Shown here: one piece after another, positions 1 through 9,059 of the stretch
How the letters are laid out: every line of letters begins with the position of its first letter
Numbering within the stretch: position 1 is the stretch's first letter
Assembly: GCF_021731785.1 (NCBI RefSeq)
Contig: NZ_JAKFWS010000031.1
Coordinates: 62,001-126,000 of the forward strand
From: Methylocystis sp.
GTDB lineage: Bacteria > Pseudomonadota > Alphaproteobacteria > Rhizobiales > Beijerinckiaceae
Direction of reading: 5' to 3'
DNA: 64,000 nucleotides
Made by a program: the position numbers and the translations under genes
The notes under the pieces: model-generated
What the model saw: only the letters and a program-made list of their open reading frames with translations
The model's database searches: none
Told to the model about the DNA's origin: nothing

Positions 1-1
1 C

Positions 2-598
2 ACTGAGTGGGCTCCAAGCCACAATCATGCCGACCATGAGCAGGTAAGGGCTGAGTGGGAGGCAGAACGGGAAGAGCGCGAATCCGCTGCACCACAGCCT
101 GATATTGAATCAATTATCGCCGCGCTTCAGCGCGGTGAGACAGCTCGTTACGGCGATGTGGAGGAGAAGCGCCAACGCCAAGAAATCCTTGACCGCCTCG
201 AACAATTGGAACGCCTGCTGCCCCGGCAGGCGCATGGTGGGATCGGGCACAACAACCCCCCTTCAGAAGAAGGCGGGCTTGGCACTGACCTTGTGCCTGA
301 CATCCGCGAGGCAAGCGCAATTATACGAGAAGAACTCGTAAAGCCTGAGCCGAACGCCCTTGAGGTTGCGAAGGCGACCTCCCGCCTATCGGCTGCCGTG
401 TCCTGGATTGGCAAGAAGCTCGACGTGGCGATTGAGAGCTTCTCTAAAGAGGTTGGAAGCACTAGCGGAAAGGCCGTTGGCGTTGTCATCGGCGCGTACG
501 GGGTTGGGAAGGTCGCCCCGTCGATTGGCGGAACCCTCGGCCACGTGGTGGAGAGCGCAATTCAATGGCTTTCTCATATTATTACCCTGCCGTTCTAA
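2..598 (+). CDS. Hypothetical protein, 5'-truncated by window edge
   Basis: The reading frame of ORF 158..598 is open back to base 2 (TEWAPSHNHADHEQ...), so the gene probably starts outside the window; C-terminal hydrophobic/glycine-rich segment. Confidence 0.6.
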   Translation, partial: TEWAPSHNHADHEQVRAEWEAEREERESAAPQPDIESIIAALQRGETARYGDVEEKRQRQEILDRLEQLERLLPRQAHGGIGHNNPPSEEGGLGTDLVPDIREASAIIREELVKPEPNALEVAKATSRLSAAVSWIGKKLDVAIESFSKEVGSTSGKAVGVVIGAYGVGKVAPSIGGTLGHVVESAIQWLSHIITLPF

Positions 599-659
599 GA
601 GTCGGACTCAAAATTAACACCTTGATTATGCGTTTCTAGCGATGCGTCGGGAGAGCTGT

Positions 660-1069
660 CTGATGGAGGCGATGAGCAACTAGGCCTCAGATGAGGCGAT
701 GGAAGCTTTCCAATCCTTGGCTAGCCTTCGGCAGTGATTAAGCCAGGCGAGGGTTCGTTCGACGACCCAACGCCGTGCAACGAGGACGAAGCCCTTTGTG
801 GCATCTGGGCGTTTGACGATTTCGATGACGGGGCCATTCGTCTTCACCAGCCAGAGCGGCTTCAAGCTTCTCGCCGGCGTAACCGCTGTCGGCGAATATA
901 TGCGTGATGGTCGGGAAGCTTTCGCAGGCGAAGCCGATGACGCGCGGCGCGCCATCCCTGTCCTGAATGCTCGCTTCGTGCACGATCCCGGTGAGCATAT
1001 GGCCTTGCGTGTCCGTCACGATGTGACGTTTGCGGCCCTTGATCTTCTTGCCGGCATCGAAGCCGCGCG
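660..1069 (-). pseudogene. IS5-family (IS427-like) transposase, C-terminal part, frameshifted and interrupted by IS66
   Basis: Minus-strand translations FDAGKKIKGRKRHIVTDTQGHMLTGIVHEASIQDRDGAP...DSGYAGEKLEAAL and, in another frame, NGPVIEIVKRPDATKGFVLVARRWVVERTLAWLNHCRRLAKDWKASIASSEA. Confidence 0.85.
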
Positions 1070-1174
1070 GTAAGCCTCCGCCGAGGGCCGTCTGGCGATT
1101 GGGGCTGACGGCGGCGATAGTCGTGCGCGTGGCGCGGGGATCGTGTCCACTATCGATGATGGACACTATCTCCG

Positions 1175-1546
1175 ATGACCGAGGCGGAAAAAGACGAGGC
1201 TGCGGGTTCCGGGGGCCGGCGGCGCTATTGGAAGAACGACGCGAAGCGCCGCATTGTCGCGGAGAGCTTGGAGGAAGGAGCGTCGGTGGCGGAGGTCGCG
1301 CGGCGCTATGGCCTCAACGCGAATCTGCTGTTCACTTGGCGGCGGCGGTTCGCGGCCGGCGATGCGAGCGAGCAGCCTGCGGTTTTACCGGTGACGATCA
1401 CGTCGACGCCGGCCATGGCGCTTTCATCGGCGCCCGGGACCATCGGCCGAATGGAGATCATGCTTTCCATGGGCGAGAGAATCGTGGTCGGCGCGGATGT
1501 CGACGCGTCGGCCTTGGCGCGCGTGGTCAAGGCGTTGCGGCGATGA
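1175..1546 (+). CDS. tnpA: IS66 family accessory protein TnpA (transposase HTH)
   Basis: YWKNDAKRRIVAESLEEGASVAEVARRYGLNANLLFTWRRRF. Confidence 0.9.
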   Translation: MTEAEKDEAAGSGGRRRYWKNDAKRRIVAESLEEGASVAEVARRYGLNANLLFTWRRRFAAGDASEQPAVLPVTITSTPAMALSSAPGTIGRMEIMLSMGERIVVGADVDASALARVVKALRR

Positions 1547-1890
1547 TCCCGGTCTCGGCGGACGCACGGGTCTGGCTCGTCACCGGCCAGACCGACATGC
1601 GCAAGGGCTATGCGAGCCTGGCGCTGATCGTTCAGGAGACGCTGCGCCGCAATCCCAATGGCGGACATTTATTCGTGTTCCGTGGGCGCCGCGGCGATCT
1701 GATAAAAATTCTCTGGCATGACGGCCAGGGTCAATGTCTTTTCGTGAAGCGATTGGAGCGCGGGCGTTTTATATGGCCGTCGGCCTCATCCGGCGCGGTG
1801 ACGATCAGCTCCGCGCAGCTCGGCTATCTTCTTTCCGGCATTGACTGGCGCGCTCCACAATACACATGGCGCCCGGAGGCAGCGGGCTGA
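1543..1890 (+). CDS. tnpB: IS66 family accessory protein TnpB (Orf2)
   Basis: MIPVSADARVWLVTGQTDMRKGYASLALIVQETLRRNPNGGHLFVFRGRRGDLIKILWHDGQGQCLFVKRLERGRFIWP; ATG at 1543 overlaps the tnpA stop. Confidence 0.93.
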   Translation: MIPVSADARVWLVTGQTDMRKGYASLALIVQETLRRNPNGGHLFVFRGRRGDLIKILWHDGQGQCLFVKRLERGRFIWPSASSGAVTISSAQLGYLLSGIDWRAPQYTWRPEAAG

Positions 1891-1950
1891 GATTTTTCGA
1901 GTGGATGGCCAGCGATAAGTCTTGCCGGCGCGCGCCATTGTGATTCGATC

Positions 1951-3585
1951 GTGACCATGAGCGCCGCTGATTCTCTTCCCGACGACGTCGAGGCTTTGAA
2001 GGCGATGCTCCGCGACAAAGACGCGGAGCTGGCGCAGGCGCGCGCAACAGCTTCGAACGCGACCGCTCTGATCGCGCATTTGCAGCTCTCGATCGAGAAG
2101 CTTCGACGCGAGCTCTATGGGACGCGCAGCGAGCGCAAGGCGCGGCTGCTCGAGCAGATGGAGCTCGAGCTCGAAGAGCTCGAAGGCGATGCCGCCGCCG
2201 CCGAGCTCGCCGCCGAACAAAAGGCCGATGCGGCGAAGACGACCGCGGTCCGCGCCTTCTCGCGAAGAAAGCCTTCGCGCCAGCCCTTTCCGGCGCATCT
2301 GCCGCGCGAGCGCGTCGTTCTTCCGGGGCCGACGGCATGCGCATGTTGCGGTGGAACGCGTCTGCACAAGCTCGGCGAGGACGTGACCGAGACGCTGGAG
2401 GTCGTTCCACGGCAATGGAAGGTCGTCCAGCACGTGCGAGAGAAGTTCACCTGCCGCGACTGCGAGAAGATTGCCCAGGCTCCGGCGCCCTTTCATCCGC
2501 TTCCGCGCGGCTTTCTGGGGCCGAGCCTGCTGGCGATGATCCTGTTCGAGAAGTATGGACAGCATCAGCCGCTGAACCGCCAGTCGGCGCGCTATGCGCA
2601 TGAGGGCGTGGAGCTGAGCCTGTCGACGCTCGCCGATCAGGTCGGCGGCTGCGCCTCGCTGCTGCGGCCGCTCTGCGATCTCATTCGTGACCATGTCTTC
2701 GCTGGCGCGCGCGTGCATGGCGACGAGACGACCGTTCCGGTCCTTGCCAAAGGCAAGACGCGAACCGGGCGACTGTGGACCTATGTGCGCGACGACAGGC
2801 CCTTCGGCGGCGCCGATCCGCCGGCGGCGGTCTTCTTCTACTCGCGCGATCGCACTGCCGAGCATCCAGAACGCCATCTAGCGCGTTTTGCCGGCGTCCT
2901 TCAGGCCGACGCTTATGCCGGCTTCAAACGGCTCTATGCGCCGGAGAGGTCGCCGGGGCGGATCATCGAAGCCGCGTGCTGGAGCCATGGGAGACGCAAG
3001 TTCTTCGTGCTCGCGGACATCGCCGCCAACGCCCGCAACAAGGCGCTCGGCAAGCAGACCGCGATCGCGCCTCTCGCTCTGGAAGCGGTCAAACGCATCG
3101 ACGCGATCTTCGACATCGAGCGCGAGATCAATGGCCGCCCCACCGAGGAGCGTCTGGCCATTCGCCGTGAGCGTGTCGCGCCGCTCGTCGCCGAGCTCGA
3201 GGCATGGATGCGCGGCGAGAGGGCGCGGCTGTCGCGTCACGCCGAGGTTGCCAAGGCGATGGACTACATGCTCAGACGCTGGAGCGCATTCGCGCGCTTT
3301 CTCGACGACGGCCGCATCTGCCTGACCAATAATTGCGCCGAGCGCAACCTTCGCGGCGTCGCGCTGGGAAGAAAATCGTGGTTGTTCGCCGGCTCGGATC
3401 GCGGCGGTGAGCGCGCCGCTGTGATCTACACGCTGATCGCCTCCGCCAAGCTCAACGGCGTCGACCCACAGGCTTGGCTCGCCGATGTGCTGGCCCGCAT
3501 CAACGATCACAAGATAACCGATCTCGCCGCCTTGCTACCGTGGCGCTGGGCCGCCGACCTACAAGCCAAAAAGCTCGCCGCCTGA
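1951..3585 (+). CDS. tnpC: IS66 family transposase
   Basis: 544 aa with zinc-finger segment (CACCGGTRLHKLGEDVTETLEVVPRQWKVVQHVREKFTCRDCEKI) and HGDETTVPVLAKGKTRTGRLWTYVRDDRPFGG, LTNNCAERNLRGVALGRKSWLFAGSDRGGERAA. Confidence 0.96.
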   Translation: MTMSAADSLPDDVEALKAMLRDKDAELAQARATASNATALIAHLQLSIEKLRRELYGTRSERKARLLEQMELELEELEGDAAAAELAAEQKADAAKTTAVRAFSRRKPSRQPFPAHLPRERVVLPGPTACACCGGTRLHKLGEDVTETLEVVPRQWKVVQHVREKFTCRDCEKIAQAPAPFHPLPRGFLGPSLLAMILFEKYGQHQPLNRQSARYAHEGVELSLSTLADQVGGCASLLRPLCDLIRDHVFAGARVHGDETTVPVLAKGKTRTGRLWTYVRDDRPFGGADPPAAVFFYSRDRTAEHPERHLARFAGVLQADAYAGFKRLYAPERSPGRIIEAACWSHGRRKFFVLADIAANARNKALGKQTAIAPLALEAVKRIDAIFDIEREINGRPTEERLAIRRERVAPLVAELEAWMRGERARLSRHAEVAKAMDYMLRRWSAFARFLDDGRICLTNNCAERNLRGVALGRKSWLFAGSDRGGERAAVIYTLIASAKLNGVDPQAWLADVLARINDHKITDLAALLPWRWAADLQAKKLAA

Positions 3586-3645
3586 TCTACGCGCAGCCGT
3601 CCTTGGCTGAAAATGATCAGCCCACGTGCCTCACCGGATGCTTAC

Positions 3646-3700
3646 GCCGCGCGGGCCGCCGGCTTCCGTGGTCTTGACGCTTTGGCTGTCGATGATGGCG
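3646..3700 (-). pseudogene. IS5-family transposase fragment (other side of the IS66 insertion)
   Basis: IIDSQSVKTTEAGGPRG in minus frame; joins FDAGKKIKGRKRH at 1069 when IS66 and one TSD copy are removed. Confidence 0.85.
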
Positions 3701-4002
3701 GCCAAGCGCTGCTTGGCGGTCGGCGCGCTGTGGCTGCGGGTGAGCGCCTCGACATAGGCGCCAATATGCAGCGGCGCGATGTCAATGAGCGAAGCAAGCC
3801 CGCGCTGCTCGCACCAGGCGAGGAATTCGCCGATCGCCCGGCCATAGCCGCGCCGGGTGTGCGGGTTGCGGATGTTGGCGATAAAGAATTCGCAGAAACG
3901 CGTCTGCGCGCGCTCGCCCGCCGCCTGCACGAGCGCAGGAACATGGCTCGGTATGGTCGCCGGCAGGGCGGCTGGCCGGCCTTCAGATTCAATTTCGAAC
4001 AT
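3697..4002 (-). pseudogene. Tyrosine recombinase (integrase) N-terminal SAM-like domain fragment
   Basis: FCEFFIANIRNPHTRRGYGRAIGEFLAWCEQRGLASLIDIAPLHIGAYVEALTRSHSAPTAKQRLAAI, then switches in frame to IS5 sequence. Confidence 0.8.
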
Positions 4003-4357
4003 GGCGCGCGTCTTTGAAGGTGAAGGAGGCGCTTGGGTTCTCCAAATTCGAGAGCCGCAGCAGAGCGATTTCCGGCCGCTCGCGCAGCATGGCGAAAGGC
4101 GCCGCGAGACTGTCAGCCTCGGCGTAGGTCTCAAAGCCCCAATGGAAGTCGACCATGCCCTGGTAGTCGGTCGACTCATCGGGCTCTGTGACCGCGAGCC
4201 CGATCAGCGCGTCGCGCAGCTCGAGAAAGTCATCGGTCTTTTTGACCCAGACGACGACGTCAAAGGGCGGCAAGCGCGACACGCGACGATCCTTATCTAA
4301 TCGCGCAACGCGCTCGACGCCCGTTGCGAACGCGGCTGCAGATAATGGGCCTTCCAT
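3989..4357 (-). CDS. Hypothetical protein
   Basis: ORF only; MEGPLSAAAFATGVERVARLDKDRRVSRLPPFDVVVWVKKTDDFLELRDALIGLA... Confidence 0.4.
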   Translation of the reverse strand: MEGPLSAAAFATGVERVARLDKDRRVSRLPPFDVVVWVKKTDDFLELRDALIGLAVTEPDESTDYQGMVDFHWGFETYAEADSLAAPFAMLRERPEIALLRLSNLENPSASFTFKDARHVRN

Positions 4358-4533
4358 ACAGTCTTGAGCTTGCAGACAAGCGCGGCGTAGTCGGCGCGGG
4401 CCGCCTGCCGGGCTGGGTCGGCGGCGGCGACCCCGCGCTGCGCCAGGTCGTTGAGCTGGTCGCCGCGCGCCTTTAATCGGGCGAAGGTCATCCGCCAGTC
4501 ATTGTGGAAGCTTTTGTCTCGATCGTCGTACAT
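4297..4533 (-). CDS. Hypothetical protein
   Basis: ORF only; overlaps the next gene by 61 bp. Confidence 0.4.
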   Translation of the reverse strand: MYDDRDKSFHNDWRMTFARLKARGDQLNDLAQRGVAAADPARQAARADYAALVCKLKTVWKAHYLQPRSQRASSALRD

Positions 4534-4584
4534 GCGGCCTCAGGTCAAGTGTAAGATAAAGGACACCTGCGTGTCCGCGCTTGC

Positions 4585-5520
4585 CTATTCGATCACTTCA
4601 ACGTCCCGAACGATCGCCAGCCAGTCCTTGAATTCGTCCAGGCCCCATTCGTTCTTGGCCAAATTGCACGCCAAGTGCGTGATCTGCGTGTTGGCGTCAT
4701 CATAGGCGATATTGCTGCTGTCAATCCGATCTGCCGACGGTTGCAGCATTTTGCTGGTCGTCTGGGTAAGAGGGCCTCCGCAAAGCGCACATTTGCCCTT
4801 TTGATCGTCAGTCCATTTCCGCATGATCAAAGCCACCAGGTCGGAAACATTGGGGGCGGTTCGAAGCGGATTTTGGCGCGTCGTGTATTCGCCGCCAGAC
4901 TTGACCCGCGCCTGAATCAGAAGAGCCATTCTCGCGGCTTCCTGCTTGATAGTCTTCTCGACGGTATCCGAGAGACCACCCATGAGCCGCATGTAGCGCT
5001 GAACCGGCTCGGAAAGATGCAGCTCGATACGCCGAACCTGAAGCGCCATGACCGCTTCCCGCTCCGCGCCGGTGGCTTCGACGACATTGCCCCGGTTCTC
5101 CATCGCGCCCAGAGCCGCGTAGGCCTTCGGCGTCAACACGCGCGCTTCCGGATATGGCGGCCCTGTCATGACTGCGGCGTCGAGGACGGCCATGGAATAC
5201 GGCCATGGATTTTCGCCAAATCGAGCGGTCGTGAGGGCCCACTGGTCAGGGGGGACAATCAAGCTCGTTTTCAAAATATGGTTTGGCTCGATCGATACCG
5301 CGGAAATCAAACGGCTTCGATGATCTGGGTCTTCGGTCATCTCCGCGCTCGTCGTTCCGACGTAGATCGCGATATCCCGACCCGGCCGAAATTCGGCCTG
5401 GAGGCGTTGTCCGACGTTCTTCTTGCTAAAAGAAAAGCACGGCCAGCGATCGCTGATGAGACCAAATTCGCTTTTGAGAAAAACCCGCCCCTCGGGTTTC
5501 ATCATGTCAAATACCTGCAC
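4585..5520 (-). CDS. HNH-endonuclease-like protein with a distinct N-terminal domain
   Basis: C-terminal KCALCGGPL...PSADRIDSSNIAYDDANTQITHLACNLAKNEWG resembles an HNH/zinc-ribbon nuclease; about 200 aa N-terminal region of unknown type. Confidence 0.65.
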   Translation of the reverse strand: MQVFDMMKPEGRVFLKSEFGLISDRWPCFSFSKKNVGQRLQAEFRPGRDIAIYVGTTSAEMTEDPDHRSRLISAVSIEPNHILKTSLIVPPDQWALTTARFGENPWPYSMAVLDAAVMTGPPYPEARVLTPKAYAALGAMENRGNVVEATGAEREAVMALQVRRIELHLSEPVQRYMRLMGGLSDTVEKTIKQEAARMALLIQARVKSGGEYTTRQNPLRTAPNVSDLVALIMRKWTDDQKGKCALCGGPLTQTTSKMLQPSADRIDSSNIAYDDANTQITHLACNLAKNEWGLDEFKDWLAIVRDVEVIE

Positions 5521-5806
5521 CTGCCCCCCTCGTTTTTGACGGGGATTCTGACGCTGATTTTCGCACCAGGCAAGCCGCTGATTTTCCAGCTTTTCCCATA
5601 TGTCTCAAAAGTCTTGAGTTATGGCGGAACGTCCGGGCGGGGCCAGAGGATCGATGATTCCCTCCGTCTTCCATCCAAGACCGTCACGATAAAAACGAAG
5701 GGAGTTCTCCAGATCATCGACGCCGATGGTGATTACGGCAATGCGTGGTTTCACGGCCGAAGTCCTTCCGTGGCGCCGCCTTGCCGCCGCTGCTGGCGGC
5801 TACAAT

Positions 5807-6076
5807 TTACTCGCCATACTCGCGATCATGAGTGGAAGCGTTTGGTCGTTGTTGTTCCAGCGATTCCCTGTATGCGACGCCTCCTCGGAGGAACTTGGGC
5901 CATGGCGGCATGGCAATGGCGGGATCGAGGCGTTCCGGCAGGAGACCCCAGAGCTGCGGGTGATGCCAGCAAAGTTCGTGTCCCGTGCTGTCTCGGTGCT
6001 CGCGAATGCCCTTACGCAGTCGTCGAGCCTCGGCAATCAACGCCTCTTTGCTCATGTGTTCGAGGTCCTCGTCCAT
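5807..6076 (-). CDS. Small conserved hypothetical protein
   Basis: MSKEALIAEARRLRKGIREHRDSTGHELCWHHPQLWGLLPE... Confidence 0.6.
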   Translation of the reverse strand: MDEDLEHMSKEALIAEARRLRKGIREHRDSTGHELCWHHPQLWGLLPERLDPAIAMPPWPKFLRGGVAYRESLEQQRPNASTHDREYGE

Positions 6077-6137
6077 TCATTTCTCCCGCTTGTAAATGAC
6101 GGGGCGGCAGCGTCGCTCTTCTTTCGCGATATGCCAG

Positions 6138-6638
6138 TCAGACGGTGGCCGCCGTGACGAGAGCGATCAGCGCCAGCAGGGCGAAGACCGCGCGCGCGAC
6201 ATGGGAATGCTCCCATTGGTCGCGCGCCGACGCCCAATCCCGATCGTTCCACTTGGCGCCCGTCTCTCCGCCAACGGCAAAGAAGGCTGCGCCGGCTCCT
6301 GCGAGTTGTTGGTCCTTGAGCCAGAATTTGTTGACCGGATGCGTGAACGCCCAATAGAGGCCATGCATGATCAGCAACGATACAAGGGCGCTGAGCGTGA
6401 ACCAGAATGCCGCGCTCCCAAATGGCGTGAGGACGAGCAGGACCAACGTAGCCAACATTGCGCCGAATTCGCCGAACACTGCGCCGATCGTGAATCCAGG
6501 ATAATAGATCGTCTGCACGGTGACATAGGTCTCCTTGTCGAGCCGCAGCTTTCCTGGCAGTTCAAGCGCGTGGGCTAATGTCAGCGCCACTGCGACCGAC
6601 ACGAGCACGATGGTGAGAATTTGCCAAATCTGGAACAT
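6138..6638 (-). CDS. DUF1772-like integral membrane protein
   Basis: Four hydrophobic segments, 166 aa. Confidence 0.5.
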   Translation of the reverse strand: MFQIWQILTIVLVSVAVALTLAHALELPGKLRLDKETYVTVQTIYYPGFTIGAVFGEFGAMLATLVLLVLTPFGSAAFWFTLSALVSLLIMHGLYWAFTHPVNKFWLKDQQLAGAGAAFFAVGGETGAKWNDRDWASARDQWEHSHVARAVFALLALIALVTAATV

Positions 6639-6878
6639 GGCCGCTTACTCCAAGCCCCGCTCATTAATTATTAGTCATTGTGATCAACATGGATTTTGCA
6701 ACTGCACCGGGCCTCCCGCCCGCATATTATTTGCGCTGGCTGCTCGATCTGAAGCCAGTGGCCAGCGCCGTCGACCACCACATGCTTCAGGCACTTTCGC
6801 AGACGGTAGAGAGCGCCTGGCGTGTCCCGTCCCCGAACGGGGAGGCCTTGGGTCGGCTGTTCCCGATTGCCCTGCGAC

Positions 6879-7544
6879 TTAGCCCTTGCGCGCCCAGCGT
6901 TCGCGGCGCTCCAGCTCGGCCGCGCTAGGATTGTCGTCGGCGAACGAGCCGGTGGGCACCTTGCCGGAGCGTTGATAGGTTCCGACGATAACTCCCGTCG
7001 TCGACGTATCGCTGCTCTCCAGCGTCCAGGCGTGCGGGCGCGAATTCTCGTCGAACAGCCGCTTGCCCCGGCCCAGAATGACGGGGAAGGTCAGGATGGT
7101 CAGCTGGTCGATCAGGTCGTTGGCCAGGAGGGTGTGGATAACCTCGCTCGATCCCTGGATCAACAGGTCCCGCCCCTTGGTCGCCTTCAGCGCCCGCACG
7201 GCCTTGGCCAGGTCACCCTCCAGGCGATGGCTGTGGGCCCAGTCCAGCGGCGTGTCGAGGCCGGTGGCGACGTACTTGTTCACGGCGTTGAACTTGCGGC
7301 CGATCTCGTCGTTCATGTGCGGCCAGTAGGCGGCGAAAATCTCGTAGGTGCAACGGCCCAGGAGCAGGTCGTAGTCCTCGCCCATGGCGCGGTCCATCAG
7401 TCCGCCCAGCTTCTCGTTCCAGAAGGGGAAGGTCCAGCCGCCGTACTCGAAGCCGCCCCGAGGGTCCTCCTCCGGCCCGCCGGGGGCCTGCATGACGCCG
7501 TCCAGGGAGACGAAGGTGGCGGTTCTAAGCGTGCGCATGATCAA
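6879..7544 (-). CDS. Dihydrofolate reductase family protein (RibD C-terminal-like)
   Basis: TATFVSLDGVMQAPGGPEEDPRGGFEYGGW...DLLIQGSSEVIHTLLANDLIDQLTILTFPVILGRGKRLF. Confidence 0.9.
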   Translation of the reverse strand: MIMRTLRTATFVSLDGVMQAPGGPEEDPRGGFEYGGWTFPFWNEKLGGLMDRAMGEDYDLLLGRCTYEIFAAYWPHMNDEIGRKFNAVNKYVATGLDTPLDWAHSHRLEGDLAKAVRALKATKGRDLLIQGSSEVIHTLLANDLIDQLTILTFPVILGRGKRLFDENSRPHAWTLESSDTSTTGVIVGTYQRSGKVPTGSFADDNPSAAELERRERWARKG

Positions 7545-7609
7545 TCTCCTTTTTGGGGTCAGATATCAGAAGAACTCGGGCGGCATCGGCTGGATGGCGT
7601 CGCCTACAC

Positions 7610-7735
7610 GAACTTTGTTGGCATCATCCTTTACTTTGGAGGTTGTTGCCGGAAAAGACTGATCTGATCCCTGTGATACCGGAATGGCCGGAGTTCATCA
7701 GAGGCTGTGTGAGATATCGGCAGTCGCTGGATGAG
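7610..7735 (+). pseudogene. Truncated second copy of the small HELCWHHP protein
   Basis: HELCWHHPLLWRLLPEKTDLIPVIPEWPEFIRGCVRYRQSLDEQ; matches the 5807..6076 protein but lacks its N-terminus. Confidence 0.6.
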
Positions 7736-7854
7736 CAAGGCGCCAAACGTGAATTGGGCTACTCCTGCACAGTGCGAGCCGCGCGGCGGCGGCTTCAATC
7801 GCGCGCTTATGCGCGCTTATGCGCGCATCGAATTCTTCCACGATGACCCCATGT

Positions 7855-8049
7855 TCAACGCAGTCGATAGAGCTCCTTGATACGCAGGAAAATATCGTCG
7901 AGTTCGATTTCGCCGCGGATGTATGCGTCGAAGATCGGTTCGGCGTCCGCGTCGGCCGACAAGCCTTCGATCAGGTTCTCGTGATGCGCGTCGCGGATGA
8001 CGAGGCGTCGGCGTTCCATTTCTTCCGCTGAGAAGAGTCCTGTGCGCAA
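7855..8049 (-). CDS. VbhA-family antitoxin-like protein
   Basis: FSAEEMERRRLVIRDAHHENLIEGLSADADAEPIFDAYIRGEIELDDIFLRIKELY resembles Bartonella VbhA (helix ending in xxxxEG). Confidence 0.7.
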   Translation of the reverse strand: MRTGLFSAEEMERRRLVIRDAHHENLIEGLSADADAEPIFDAYIRGEIELDDIFLRIKELYRLR

Positions 8050-8191
8050 AGCGTCCGATGGCGCGGCGCGCCCCTCCTGTTGAAATGAATTCCGAACTAA
8101 ACCGCGCTCGACTTCCTATTCGCGCCAGCGCGGCGGCAAGGCTATTTTGGATAGGGGAGCGCGTTGTCGCCGGCAAGTGTTTCGTCTGACG

Positions 8192-8943
8192 TCAGAAAGT
8201 GTGACGGCGGGCCAGGAGTTCGGTGGCGACGTCGCCGAACGGCTTCATGTCGGCGCCTGATGGGTTGTCGGGGCTGGCGGCGGAATCATCCATCATTTCA
8301 TCGAACGTTGCCATATCGTAATAGTCGAACAATGGGTCGTCGAAGCGGTCGGCTTCGATGGCCCGCTGGACCAGTGGCCGCAGTAGGCTGAACTGGAGAT
8401 GGGCAATGAGGTTCGCCCATCCGTCCCAGACGCGCGCCGGGGCCGTGCCGAGTTGCTCGAATGCGTTATGAGAAAATCGGCCGCCGATTCTTTATCGATC
8501 CTGCCGGCGATGGTGAGCGCGCAGATCGTGTCGGTCATGACAACGGCGCGCGTGTGCATCGATGCGTCGGGATCGAGCGCCAACTCATAGAGAGGGACGG
8601 GATCGCCATCGAAGGTCGAGCGCATCACGGGATCGGCCAGAACGTCGAGGGCGTCTTCTAGTTCGAAGCGACTGCTGAATTGGCTGCAGCGCAGAAGCCG
8701 GGCGAGCGGACGATAGGCGTCCGTCTCGCGCCATTCGGCAAACAGCAGCATGATGAATGGGATCGGGGTCGGTTGCTCGCGTTGGGTTTTCGGCGAGGCG
8801 TCGAGATACGTCTCTATTTCCTCCAGGAAGATGGGCGTCATTCGACGGCGTTGCCGAGACGCCGCCGCGAGCGCCTTTCGCGGCGGATCGTCGTCGTCGA
8901 AGCTGGCGTGGGTTAGCGCATGGAGGATTTCGTGGGGCTTCAT
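8192..8943 (-). pseudogene. DUF1186-like protein, frameshifted near 8465-8475
   Basis: MKPHEILHALTHASFDDDDPPRKALAAASRQRRRMTPIFLEEIETYLD...ESAADFL then in another frame AFEQLGTAPARVWDGWANLIAHLQFSLLRPLVQRAIEADRFDDPLFDYYDMATFDEMM...LLARRHTF*. Confidence 0.55.
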
Positions 8944-9059
8944 CTGGTTTCTGTCGAGGTTGTCGCCGACGTTGTGGAGATCACGCGGCGTGGTTTCAGT
9001 CGGAGTGAAAGGCCCAACGGGGGGCCGGGGCGAAGACCGCGCGCCCCGGCTCGACCAGT

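Larger units (their letters stand above)
1070..3645 (+). mobile_element. IS66-family insertion sequence, complete
   Basis: Ends GTAAGCcTCCGccGAGG (1070) and inverted GTAAGCaTCCGGTGAGGC (ending 3645); flanked by exact 8-bp duplication GCCGCGCG (1062-1069 and 3646-3653); three-ORF tnpA/tnpB/tnpC layout. Confidence 0.92.

Noticed and set aside
1786-2877. 363-aa minus-strand ORF antisense to IS66 tnpC
   Set aside because: Typical antisense open frame in high-GC coding DNA; the plus strand encodes a clear transposase.
4675-6099. 474-aa plus-strand ORF
   Set aside because: Antisense to the HNH protein; no domain support.
7681-7854. Fic/VbhT toxin downstream of the VbhA-like gene
   Set aside because: No HPFxxGNGR-type motif in any minus-strand frame; only an 11-aa open frame follows.
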